Positions 1 through 5,876 of a stretch of 6,557 bases of DNA are shown one piece after another. Below the pieces are notes generated by a model, which ran no database searches, was not told the origin of the DNA, and saw only the letters and a list, made by a program, of their open reading frames with translations. The number at the start of each line of letters is the position of its first letter. Position 1 is the first letter of the stretch. The stretch lies in contig JAUWYT010000092.1 in the NCBI GenBank assembly GCA_030615705.1, positions 1-6,557 of the forward strand. The letters are read 5' to 3'. This DNA is from Chloroflexota bacterium. GTDB lineage: Bacteria > Chloroflexota > Anaerolineae > VGOG01. A program made the translations under genes and the position numbers.

Positions 1-144
1 GGCGTTGCCCTCTTTCAGAGTGAAATCGTCCGGTGGGCTGCGAATGCGTGCCAGATCCCACCGCCCATGGGTGTATATCTCCGTCGTCCTTAGAAGTACA
101 GAAGCCCCCACTTGCCCACGAAGCGGCTTTGTGCTATGGTCACT
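1..144 (-). pseudogene. Possible C-terminal remnant of a tyrosine recombinase/integrase
   Basis: The minus strand is open from a stop at 145-147 down to the window edge (48 codons) and has no convincing start codon. It encodes a segment LLRTTEIYTHGRWDLARI in which T-T-E-I-Y-T-H (codons 67-87) matches the classic signature around the catalytic tyrosine of phage integrase/XerC-type recombinases (usually LGHxxxxTTxxYxH); the presumed nucleophilic Tyr codon is 73-75. The expected LGH box just upstream is not intact (QVGASVLL instead), and the upstream stop separates this from any larger domain, so if it is a recombinase it is a broken or degenerate end. The reading frame leaves the window at position 1. 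The heptapeptide could be a chance match in a 48-codon frame. Confidence 0.3.
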
Positions 145-181
145 CTAACCCTGCCTCCTGGGCCTACAGGAGATAGGTCGT

Positions 182-212
182 GGGATTACCAGAGCCGTAA
201 CTCTGTAATCCC
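182..212 (+). other. Stable bulged hairpin
   Basis: GGGATTACCAGAG (182-194) pairs with CTCTGTAATCCC (201-212) around the 6-nt loop CCGTAA, giving 12 base pairs with a single bulged C. A short T-run (213-216) follows on the plus strand, so it could be a weak terminator or the first stem of a small RNA. It does not form a tRNA: there is no T-arm and no acceptor stem around it. No neighbouring gene explains it; the closest is the recombinase-like remnant on the opposite strand. Confidence 0.55.
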
Positions 213-271
213 TTTTCTACTTGGGTGCTAAGTATAGTGTACCAGGTCTCAGCTCCTTTGACAATAGCAGT

Positions 272-306
272 AAAGCCACCTGTGCAGTTGACGCAGGTGG
301 CTTTTT
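272..306. terminator. Intrinsic-terminator-like hairpin
   Basis: AAAGCCACCTG (272-282) and CAGGTGGCTTT (294-304) form a perfect 11-bp stem around an 11-nt loop, and the T-run continues to 306. The T-tract follows the stem on the plus strand, so the sequence polarity is plus. On the minus strand the stem lies about 45 nt after the stop of the small helix-turn-helix gene and still ends in TTT, so it may end that transcript as well (bidirectional use is inferred). No plus-strand gene precedes it, which leaves its plus-strand client unknown. Confidence 0.75.
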
Positions 307-350
307 GCAACATGCTATCTTTGTTCAGGGCTGCGAAGGTCCTCTAACAC

Positions 351-593
351 CTATTCCTTCTCTAGCGCGGCCTTCAGTTTCTCCAGGGTCAAGGGGCCGT
401 AATACTTGCAGCCTCGCTTTACCTCGTCGGGCTGGATGCCCTGGGCCTCGACGAGCTTCTTGACCTTCCCTTGCGAGATGCCCAAGGCTTTGGCCAGCTT
501 CGCGGCAGTGTACATCTCGCCGCTCTTCTCCGTGGCCACCTCTATCGCCTCCTTCCACAGGTGAGCTTTTCCTTCTGGATACACTCTAAGCAA
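351..593 (-). CDS. Small helix-turn-helix-like protein of unknown function
   Basis: Up to 80 aa. The central segment YTAAKLAKALGISQGKVKKL (about residues 28-47) has the spacing of a helix-turn-helix: helix AAKLAKALG, turn IS, recognition helix QGKVKKLVEAQ. It is followed by a basic, aromatic tail with CKYYGPLTLEKLKAAL. A DNA-binding role is inferred from this pattern only; I do not recognise a named family. The start is uncertain. The longest frame opens with TTG at 593 without a ribosome-binding site. A GTG at 539 lies 8 nt after a good AAGGAGG (548-554) and would give about 62 aa that keep the whole putative HTH. The upstream residues LWKEAIEVA look coding-like, which favours the longer form. 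A TTGACA (minus strand, 600-595) overlaps the 5' end with no good -10 at 17 nt. The gene points away from the etf operon, is separated from etfA by a palindromic element, and is followed by the hairpin at 272-306. Confidence 0.6.
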   Translation of the reverse strand: MLRVYPEGKAHLWKEAIEVATEKSGEMYTAAKLAKALGISQGKVKKLVEAQGIQPDEVKRGCKYYGPLTLEKLKAALEKE

Positions 594-634
594 CTGTCAA
601 GAAATAGCTTCGCATTCTGCCGCAAAGCAAGGCT

Positions 635-790
635 AGCATCCTGAGTAGGCCGAAACTGAGCCCTGAGCGCAGTGAAGGCCGAAGTGGAGGCCGTATCGAA
701 AGGTGCGGGTTGCGACAACAGCAAGGGCCTAGAATAAGCCGCACCCTTCGATACGCTGCTTCACTACGTTCCGCAGCTACTCAGGATGCT
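635..790. repeat. MITE-like palindromic element with 14-bp terminal inverted repeats
   Basis: AGCATCCTGAGTAG (635-648) and CTACTCAGGATGCT (777-790) are perfect inverted repeats. Inside them, 692-708 and 739-755 form a 17-bp stem with one mismatch (core CGTATCGAA / TTCGATACG). The centre, about 709-738, is unpaired, and the left arm carries extra sequence with two GGCCGAAG-like blocks compared with the right arm. It encodes nothing convincing. The structure is that of a small non-autonomous or REP-like interspersed element; no target-site duplication is visible. It occupies about half of the 594-896 gap between etfA and the small HTH gene. In the rest of that gap I see no gene and no convincing terminator for the etf operon. 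Confidence 0.7.
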
Positions 791-896
791 CAGGTCACCC
801 TGCCGCCAGATGGTCTGGTATTTCCATAACCACAAAGTGAGCAATCATTCCCCAAGAAATCCGCCCAAAAAGCGGGAAGCTGTTTCTCAGCGGCCT

Positions 897-1850
897 CTAT
901 GCAGCTCTCAGGGCCTCCACAAGCTTGGGCACTACTTGATAGAGATCTCCTACGATCCCGTAGTCGGACAGGGCGAAGATGGGGGCCTGACCGTCTTTGT
1001 TGATAGCCACCGCAATGCGAGCACCCCTGATGCCCACGGTGTACTGGATCTGGCCGGAGATGCCGACGGAGATAACGAGCCCGGGACTGGTCTTCTTGCC
1101 CGACAGCCCCACCAGCCGATCCTCCGAAAGCCACTGGTAGTCGCTGCACAGTGTTTTGGTGCACCCGATCTCCGCACCGAGGGCCCTGGCAAGCTCCTCG
1201 ATGATCCCCAGGTCCTGCTTCTTCTCCAGACCCCGGCCGATGCAGACCAGCACCTCCGCCTCCTCCAGATTGACGGCCTCTCCGGCCTTCTCCCGTCGTT
1301 CAACGATACGGGTCCGGGGCTCCTTCAGGTCCAGGTCTACCGTGACGACCTCCCCCTGTCGTGCCTCTTTGGCCCCCAGCTCAAAGGTCTTGGGCATCAC
1401 TGCGATCACCTTGTGGGGGGTCTTGATGAACTCCGAGGCCACGGTGTTGCCGCCCAGGGCGTATCGGCTGACCAGCAGGTTCCCGTCCTGCACCTCGACT
1501 GCCGTGGCATCGGTGACGCAACCCGCCCCCAGTTTCTGTGCTACCCGGGGAGACAGTTCCTTGCCCCGCTTGGTAGAGGCCAGCAGCAGAACCTGGGCAT
1601 CGTTCTTCTGCGCGATTTGATACAGGGCTTCGGCGAAGGCCTCGGCGTGAAAATGAGCCAGGGCTGGATGGTGGGCCACGTAGACCCTGTCCGCGCCGTA
1701 GGCAAAGTACTCGTCGGACCTGGCGCCCGCCCCCTCGCCCAGCAGCGCGGCGGCTACTCCCACGTTCAATGCCGCACCCAACTCCCTGCCTTTGGACACC
1801 AGCTCAAAGGCGAGGTCGTCTTTTTCGGAGAATACCAATATCTCAGCCAT
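897..1850 (-). CDS. etfA: Electron transfer flavoprotein alpha subunit (EtfA/FixB)
   Basis: 317 aa, normal length for the family. EtfA pairs with EtfB in the cytoplasm and passes electrons between acyl-CoA dehydrogenases, or NADH, and the FixC/FixX quinone oxidoreductase. The N-terminal domain starts MAEILVFSEKDD. The C-terminal FAD-binding domain is clear: VGLSGKKTSP (247-256), GISGQIQYTVG (263-273), AINKDGQAPIF (282-292) and SDYGIVGDLYQVVPKL (295-310), which match the EtfA signature. One oddity: Lys232 in GCTKTL sits where most EtfA proteins have an Arg (GASR/GCSR) that contacts the flavin. The ATG at 1850 is only 2 nt after the etfB stop, and its ribosome-binding site GGAGGT (1855-1860) lies inside the last codons of etfB, which suggests translational coupling. 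It is the last gene of the operon. The Fix-type partners favour the bifurcating EtfABCX class, but that is inferred from context. Confidence 0.96.
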   Translation of the reverse strand: MAEILVFSEKDDLAFELVSKGRELGAALNVGVAAALLGEGAGARSDEYFAYGADRVYVAHHPALAHFHAEAFAEALYQIAQKNDAQVLLLASTKRGKELSPRVAQKLGAGCVTDATAVEVQDGNLLVSRYALGGNTVASEFIKTPHKVIAVMPKTFELGAKEARQGEVVTVDLDLKEPRTRIVERREKAGEAVNLEEAEVLVCIGRGLEKKQDLGIIEELARALGAEIGCTKTLCSDYQWLSEDRLVGLSGKKTSPGLVISVGISGQIQYTVGIRGARIAVAINKDGQAPIFALSDYGIVGDLYQVVPKLVEALRAA

Positions 1851-1852
1851 GA

Positions 1853-2638
1853 TTACCTCCCCAGGACTCCTTCTTTGGTGAGGGCGTTGATCAGGTTCTC
1901 GGTCACCTCGTCCAGGTCGCCTTTGAAGACCACCTGCTTTCTCTCCTGCTCCGGGGCCAGGTTGCTGACCGTCTCGATGGCTGACCCCTTGGCCCCAACC
2001 TCGTCCTCGGAGAGCCCCAGGTCCGCCGCCGTCCACTCCTGGACAGGCTTGCGAGCCGCCTTCAGAATGTCCCTGAGGGAGGCCAGCCGGGGCTGATTGA
2101 TCTCGTCGGCCACCGTGACGAGGGCCGGCAACTCAGTCTCCACGACCTCGAAGCTCTCCTCCATGTTGCGGACGGCCTTGAGCTTGTTGCCCTCGATTTC
2201 CAGCTCCCGGACGTAGGTGATCTGCGGGAGGTCGAGGAGCTCGGCCAGCCTTGGCCCCACCTGGCCGGAGTAGTTGTCCGTGGAGCCCTCGCCGCAGAGG
2301 ATGAGATCGTGCTCCCCAAGCTTCTCGATGGCTTTGGCCAGCGCCCTCGCCGTGCCCATGGTGTCGGAGCCAGCGAACGGTGGATCCATCAACAAGACCG
2401 CTTCATCGGCCCCGATGGCCAGCGCCTCTTTGATGCCGTCCTTCAGTTTGGCCCCACCCATGGCCAGGGCGGTCACCTTCGTCCCTTTCGCCTTCTCCTT
2501 GATCCGGACCGCCTCTTCGAGGGCGCTCTTGTCCATGTCCCCGAAGATCAGCGGCGCTCCCTCCAGAAGGGGTCTCCGATCCTTTATCCTGATCTGTTGC
2601 AGATCGGGGATCTGCTTCAAACATACGACAATGTTCAC
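1853..2638 (-). CDS. etfB: Electron transfer flavoprotein beta subunit (EtfB/FixA)
   Basis: 261 aa from a GTG start at 2638, which follows GGGAGG (2646-2651) by 7 nt and gives the typical N-terminus MNIVVCLKQIPD. The frame is open further upstream to 2752, but that extension overlaps fixX and reads unlike the family, so the GTG is preferred. Family landmarks are ALAMGGAKLKDGIKEALAIGADEAVLL (58-84), the SDTMGTARALAKAI helix (91-104), LCGEGSTDNYSGQVGPRLAELL (114-135, the nucleotide/second-flavin region) and ETELPALVTVADEINQPRLASLRDILKAARK (167-197). The CGEGSTD segment resembles FixA-type proteins rather than the GLQAIDD of mitochondrial-type EtfB, as I recall those families. With EtfA it forms the soluble electron carrier for the dehydrogenase encoded at the head of this operon. 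In bifurcating members EtfB binds NADH and a second FAD in place of AMP; whether this one does cannot be settled by eye. Confidence 0.95.
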   Translation of the reverse strand: MNIVVCLKQIPDLQQIRIKDRRPLLEGAPLIFGDMDKSALEEAVRIKEKAKGTKVTALAMGGAKLKDGIKEALAIGADEAVLLMDPPFAGSDTMGTARALAKAIEKLGEHDLILCGEGSTDNYSGQVGPRLAELLDLPQITYVRELEIEGNKLKAVRNMEESFEVVETELPALVTVADEINQPRLASLRDILKAARKPVQEWTAADLGLSEDEVGAKGSAIETVSNLAPEQERKQVVFKGDLDEVTENLINALTKEGVLGR

Positions 2639-2661
2639 GTCTTCGCCTCCCTTCTCTACGC

Positions 2662-2952
2662 CTAACCAAATCGAAACTGCACCCCAAATCCACCCCGAGG
2701 ATATTCCCATTCCAGTGCCCCATAGCGACAGGCGATGCGGCAGGTGCCACACTCCAGACAGCCCTCGAACTCGACGCAGATGTCCCCGCTTTCCTTGTTG
2801 ACCGAATAGAGGTGGGCGGGACAGACAAACAGGCAGTACTTCTCCTTGCAGTCTCGCTTACAGATTCCCTGCTTGATGTGGATGTGGCTTTCCTCGTCCA
2901 GCTTGAAGGCGTCCAGCCCCAGTTTGGATTCTACGTTCATTGCAATGGCCAT
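2662..2952 (-). CDS. fixX: Ferredoxin-like protein FixX/EtfX
   Basis: 96 aa, the usual length. The C-terminal block GCLECGTCRIACRYGALEWEYPRGGFGVQFRFG is the FixX hallmark. Cysteines occur at 31, 35, 40, 44, 59, 65, 68, 71 and 75: C40-x3-C44-P and C65-x2-C68-x2-C71-x3-C75, plus C31 and C35 nearby. This is enough to ligate two [4Fe-4S] clusters, consistent with electron-bifurcating EtfX proteins, while simpler FixX proteins keep fewer cysteines. FixX replaces the C-terminal iron-sulfur domain of mitochondrial ETF:quinone oxidoreductase and relays electrons between EtfAB and FixC. GAGGGG (2962-2967) lies 9 nt before the chosen ATG at 2952. A second in-frame ATG at 2940 (MNVESKLG) is where family similarity begins and is a possible alternative. 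The gene is 66 nt after fixC and 23 nt before etfB. Confidence 0.94.
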   Translation of the reverse strand: MAIAMNVESKLGLDAFKLDEESHIHIKQGICKRDCKEKYCLFVCPAHLYSVNKESGDICVEFEGCLECGTCRIACRYGALEWEYPRGGFGVQFRFG

Positions 2953-2989
2953 TCCACGATTCCCCTCGAGAGAACCTGCTGGTCGGTTT

Positions 2990-3006
2990 CAGGGCAAGGT
3001 GCCCTG
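2990..3006 (-). other. Short perfect hairpin between fixC and fixX
   Basis: CAGGGCA-AGG-TGCCCTG is a perfect 7-bp stem with a 3-nt loop, 12 nt after the fixC stop. No T-run follows on the minus strand, so it is unlikely to be a full terminator. It could be an mRNA processing or stability element that sets fixC and fixX levels apart. Confidence 0.4.
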
Positions 3007-3018
3007 TGTCCAACCTCC

Positions 3019-4320
3019 TTACATTTTGCAGAAGCTCAGCACATCCCTCAGCACCGAAAAGCTCAGCAGCTTGCTCCTCACCTCGCCAAAGACAATGCTG
3101 AAGAGTCCCTCCTTGGGCCCGCTGTCAATCCACATCAGCTTCTCAAACAGGTCGCAGACGACCTGGGGGTATAGATTGAAGAGCCGGGGATTCTCCAGGA
3201 TGTTCAGGGCATGACGGAAGGTGTGCATGTCCTTGAGGACGAAGCTGTCCTTCAACAGTTCCTCATAATAAGCCAGGGTGGAAGCGGAGAAGTCGCCCTT
3301 CTCCTTGGCCCGTTGAATGGCCTGGGCAGCCATAGCCCCCGAGGCCAGGGCATACTCCATCCCTCGGATGGTCATGAGCATGTTCAGCCCAAGGCCCGCC
3401 GCGTCCCCCACCACCAGCATCCCATCGGAGAAGAGCTTGGGCATGGCGTGGATGCCGCCCTCGGTGATGACGTGGGCCGAGTATTCCACCACCTCTCCGC
3501 CTTCGAGGAGCACCCGGATCTCGGGACGCTCTTTGAAGGCTTCCATGAGCGGGTGTACCTCTTGCAAAGGATCCCGCTCCATCAGCGATTCGACGCCCAC
3601 CACCAGCCCCAGCGAAATGCTCTCCAGGTTGGTGTAGAGGAACCCTCCGCCCATCATCCCCTGGGTCAGTTCGCCGAAGAAGAGTTGGGCCAGGCCCTGA
3701 TCGCCCTCCAGATTGAACCGGTCCTCGATGGTCTGCCGGGGGAGTTCGATGACCTCCTTCATGCTGACGGCGAAATGCCTTGGCTGCTGCTTTTCCCGCA
3801 GGCCGGCCTTCTCGGCCATCAGCGACAGGATCCCATCAGCGGCCACCACCACGTCGGCGTGGATCTCGTCCCCGTCGGCGACGATGCCCGCCACCCGGCC
3901 GCCCTCAAAAACCAGGTCATCCACTTTGTTCTTGGGGATGAGGAAGGCTCCCTTTTCGGCCACCCGGTCGGCGAACCAGCGGTCGAACTTGGCCCGCAGG
4001 ATGGTGTAGCTGTGGTACGGCTGACGGTTGAACCGCTCGCTTTGCAGCTCGACCGTGGTGGCTGACTCCCTGGCCATCATGGTCAGCCGTTCCCGGGTGA
4101 CGTGTCGCTCCAGTGGTGCCTGTTCCCAGAGGTCAGGGAAGAGGTCCCTGACCGGATTGAGGTAGATCCTCCCTCCGGTGACGTTTTTGCTGCCGGGGAA
4201 ATCCCCCCGCTCGACCACCAGGACGTCCAGCCCTGCGTCGGCCAGGAAATAGGCGGTAGACAGGCCCGCCAGCCCTGCCCCGACGACGATGACATCCATC
4301 TTGTCTGTGCAATCGCCCAT
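3019..4320 (-). CDS. fixC: ETF:quinone oxidoreductase-like flavoprotein FixC/EtfC
   Basis: 433 aa from the ATG at 4320; a TTG at 4344 would add 8 residues, but AAGGA (4328-4332) lies 7 nt before the ATG. It belongs to the geranylgeranyl-reductase/FixC flavoprotein family. The N-terminal Rossmann motif is VIVVGAGLAGLSTAYFLADAGLDVLVVERG (10-39). Next come FPGSKNVTGGRIY (41-53), typical of ETF-QO/FixC, and the second FAD motif SDGMLVVGDAAGLGLNMLMTIRGMEYALASG (298-328). It lacks the C-terminal [4Fe-4S] domain of mitochondrial ETF-QO; FixX, encoded next in the operon, supplies it. No transmembrane helix is evident, so it should be a peripheral membrane protein reaching the quinone pool. Its role is to take electrons from EtfAB and reduce quinone, either in acyl-CoA oxidation or as the high-potential branch of NADH bifurcation. 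It follows the dehydrogenase gene after 165 nt that contain two hairpins. Confidence 0.95.
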   Translation of the reverse strand: MGDCTDKMDVIVVGAGLAGLSTAYFLADAGLDVLVVERGDFPGSKNVTGGRIYLNPVRDLFPDLWEQAPLERHVTRERLTMMARESATTVELQSERFNRQPYHSYTILRAKFDRWFADRVAEKGAFLIPKNKVDDLVFEGGRVAGIVADGDEIHADVVVAADGILSLMAEKAGLREKQQPRHFAVSMKEVIELPRQTIEDRFNLEGDQGLAQLFFGELTQGMMGGGFLYTNLESISLGLVVGVESLMERDPLQEVHPLMEAFKERPEIRVLLEGGEVVEYSAHVITEGGIHAMPKLFSDGMLVVGDAAGLGLNMLMTIRGMEYALASGAMAAQAIQRAKEKGDFSASTLAYYEELLKDSFVLKDMHTFRHALNILENPRLFNLYPQVVCDLFEKLMWIDSGPKEGLFSIVFGEVRSKLLSFSVLRDVLSFCKM

Positions 4321-4359
4321 CCTGCCATCCTTCCCGAAAGACAAGGGTGTAACTTATTG

Positions 4360-4385
4360 AAGGGGCAGCGCCCTTGCTGCCCCTT
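4360..4385. other. Perfect 10-bp hairpin in the dehydrogenase-fixC gap
   Basis: AAGGGGCAGC (4360-4369) and GCTGCCCCTT (4376-4385) pair perfectly around a 6-nt loop. On the operon strand the stem is followed by CAATAAG, with no T-run, so it is not a standard intrinsic terminator. It lies 40 nt before the fixC start. Partial termination, RNase protection or processing are possible roles. Confidence 0.6.
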
Positions 4386-4422
4386 GCCCGATCCAGATGA
4401 ATTCAAACGCTGTCTTCGTTTG

Positions 4423-4454
4423 CAGAGGCAGCCCTCAACCGAGAGCTGCCTCTG
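4423..4454. other. Second hairpin in the dehydrogenase-fixC gap
   Basis: CAGAGGCAGC (4423-4432) pairs with GCTGCCTCTG (4445-4454). The 12-nt loop can add a further CTC/GAG pairing (4434-4436 with 4441-4443). It begins about 31 nt after the dehydrogenase stop on the minus strand and shares the GGCAGC/GCTGCC core with the hairpin at 4360-4385. No T-run follows on the operon strand. Together the two make this the only structured gap of the operon. Confidence 0.6.
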
Positions 4455-4485
4455 TGCAAGTGATCGTCTGGCATATCTAGCGGAA

Positions 4486-5718
4486 TTAGTGTGCCTTCTG
4501 CGTCCCGCGATAGGGCACCGCCTCCTCGCCGATGTAGTCACGGGCGATGATGATCTTCTGAATGTGATAGCCGCCTTCGGCCCCGACCACATAGGACATG
4601 AAGCCCCTCAAGGCCATCTCCAACGGGGTGTCCTTGGTATAGCCAGAGGCACCGTGGTACATCATGCCGTGCTTGGCGATCTCCACAGCCAGCATCGGAG
4701 CGTGGGCCTTGCAGATAGAGATGGTGCGGTTGATCTCTTCCTTGGTGAAGCTCGACCGGTCCTGGTAGAACTGGTCAATCATCCAGGCGCCCTTCTGGAG
4801 CATCAGCTTCAGCAGCTCCAATTGGGCATAGTCATCGGCGATCTCGAAGGAGATGGCCTCGAAGTTTACCAGCGGCCGGCCGAAGAGCACCCTCTGCTTG
4901 GTGTACTCGCGGCTAATCTCCAGGCACTTCTCGGCCCCTCCCAGGCAGGCCGCAGATACCAGAGCCCGGGCGACATTGAAGCCTTCCATGTTGACGTAGA
5001 AGCCCTTGTTTTCCTCACCCAGGATGTACTTTTTGGGAATCTCCACGTTCTTGTAGACGAAGCCGCCGGTGGACAGTCCCATGCGCCCCATGTCGCGATA
5101 GGTGGTATAGGTAGTGCCGGGGGCGTCGGCCGGGAAATAGGCGAAGGTGGTGCCCTTGTAACCCTTCGTGGGGTCGGTCTTGAAGAGGGTCAGGTGGCCG
5201 CCGCCCCGCTCGGTAGCCTCCCTCACGCCGCTGATGTAGGCTTTCTCACCGTTGACGATCCACTTGTCGCCGTCGCTCCTGCCCACGGTCACGATGTTGG
5301 CCAGGTCGGAGCCTCCCCCAGGTTCTGTGGTGTTGATGCCGAGGAACCATTCGCCGGAAGCCACCTTGGGCAATATCTCTTCCTTGGCCTCCTTGGTGCC
5401 GTACGGGACCAGCAGGAGGGGCCAGCCGATGCATAGCAGGGTGTAGACGGGCAGCGACATGCTCAGCTCACCCCGTGCCAGCTCATGAATCGTAATCACG
5501 GCATACTGCATCTCCTCGCCGGGCATGGCCATGCCGCCATACTCCTCGGGGATGGTCACGCCGAAGATGCCCAGATCGGCCATCTTCCGAATGATCTCGT
5601 CAGGTATTCTCTCCCATTCCTCGTCAATCTTCCGGGCGATGGGCTCCAGTTCCCGCTCAGCGAACTCTCTCACCGTGTTTTTCCAGAGTTCCTGCTCGGC
5701 TGTCAGTCTGAACTCCAT
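4486..5718 (-). CDS. Acyl-CoA dehydrogenase
   Basis: 410 aa, a normal length. It is a cytoplasmic FAD enzyme that introduces (or, run backwards, reduces) the alpha-beta double bond of an acyl-CoA and trades electrons with EtfAB. The N-terminal helical domain is MEFRLTAEQELWKNTVREFAERELEPIARK. FAD and substrate motifs follow: NTTEPGGGSDLANI (129-142), GEKAYISG (157-164), REYTKQRVLFGRPL (270-283), and GASGYTKDTPLEMALRG (356-372). The usual catalytic YEGT segment reads GAEGGYHIQ (379-387); alignment to EGTNEIQ places Glu381 as the likely base. The following IIIARDYIGEEAVPY is a normal C-terminus. The exact substrate (fatty, branched, alicyclic or aromatic acyl-CoA) cannot be read from this. The ATG at 5718 lies 9 nt after a strong GGAGGAGGT (5728-5736). 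It is the first gene of the operon; the arrangement recalls E. coli caiA/fixABCX and ydiO/ydiQRST, where an acyl-CoA dehydrogenase gene also accompanies a fix set. Confidence 0.95.
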   Translation of the reverse strand: MEFRLTAEQELWKNTVREFAERELEPIARKIDEEWERIPDEIIRKMADLGIFGVTIPEEYGGMAMPGEEMQYAVITIHELARGELSMSLPVYTLLCIGWPLLLVPYGTKEAKEEILPKVASGEWFLGINTTEPGGGSDLANIVTVGRSDGDKWIVNGEKAYISGVREATERGGGHLTLFKTDPTKGYKGTTFAYFPADAPGTTYTTYRDMGRMGLSTGGFVYKNVEIPKKYILGEENKGFYVNMEGFNVARALVSAACLGGAEKCLEISREYTKQRVLFGRPLVNFEAISFEIADDYAQLELLKLMLQKGAWMIDQFYQDRSSFTKEEINRTISICKAHAPMLAVEIAKHGMMYHGASGYTKDTPLEMALRGFMSYVVGAEGGYHIQKIIIARDYIGEEAVPYRGTQKAH

Positions 5719-5786
5719 GTCAGTTTAACCTCCTCCAATTCTATTGAGATCTCTCGGAATGTCATAGCAGTCCATTTTTCAAACTT

Positions 5787-5876
5787 GCGGTGGACTCTAG
5801 ACTTCGACAAGCCCTCAGCCAAACCGCTTGGGCCGAAGGCTGAGACCTCGGCGAGCTCGGTCGAGCCGTCCACCGC
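5787..5876. repeat. Palindromic interspersed-type repeat in the operon leader
   Basis: GCGGTGGAC (5787-5795) and GTCCACCGC (5868-5876) are perfect outer inverted repeats. CGAC (5805-5808) / GTCG (5860-5863) and CTCAGCC (5814-5820) / GGCTGAG (5838-5844) pair further in, around a centre at 5821-5837. The whole 90-bp unit can fold as one long imperfect stem. It encodes nothing convincing and differs in sequence from the element at 635-790. It lies between the predicted promoter (6015-6043) and the dehydrogenase start, so it should be transcribed as part of the mRNA leader. A mobile REP/MITE-like origin is inferred from structure. Confidence 0.6.

Noticed and set aside
165..235. tRNA-like stem CAGAG/CTCTG
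   Set aside because: The loop has 6 nt, and no T-arm or acceptor stem can be built around it.
542..724. 60-codon minus-strand frame
   Set aside because: It runs through the palindromic element and has no family resemblance or ribosome-binding site.
786..2096. 436-codon open frame on the plus strand
   Set aside because: It lies antisense across etfA and part of etfB. Its protein resembles no family and is a by-product of GC-rich codon use on the opposite strand.
2639..2752. N-terminal extension of etfB to 2752
   Set aside because: It overlaps the fixX 3' end and reads unlike EtfB. The GTG at 2638 has a good ribosome-binding site and gives the standard N-terminus.
3211..4065. 284-codon open frame on the plus strand
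   Set aside because: Antisense to fixC, whose FAD motifs are unambiguous.
4102..5436. 444-codon open frame on the plus strand
   Set aside because: Antisense to the dehydrogenase, the gap and the start of fixC; it spans a gene boundary and shows no domain.
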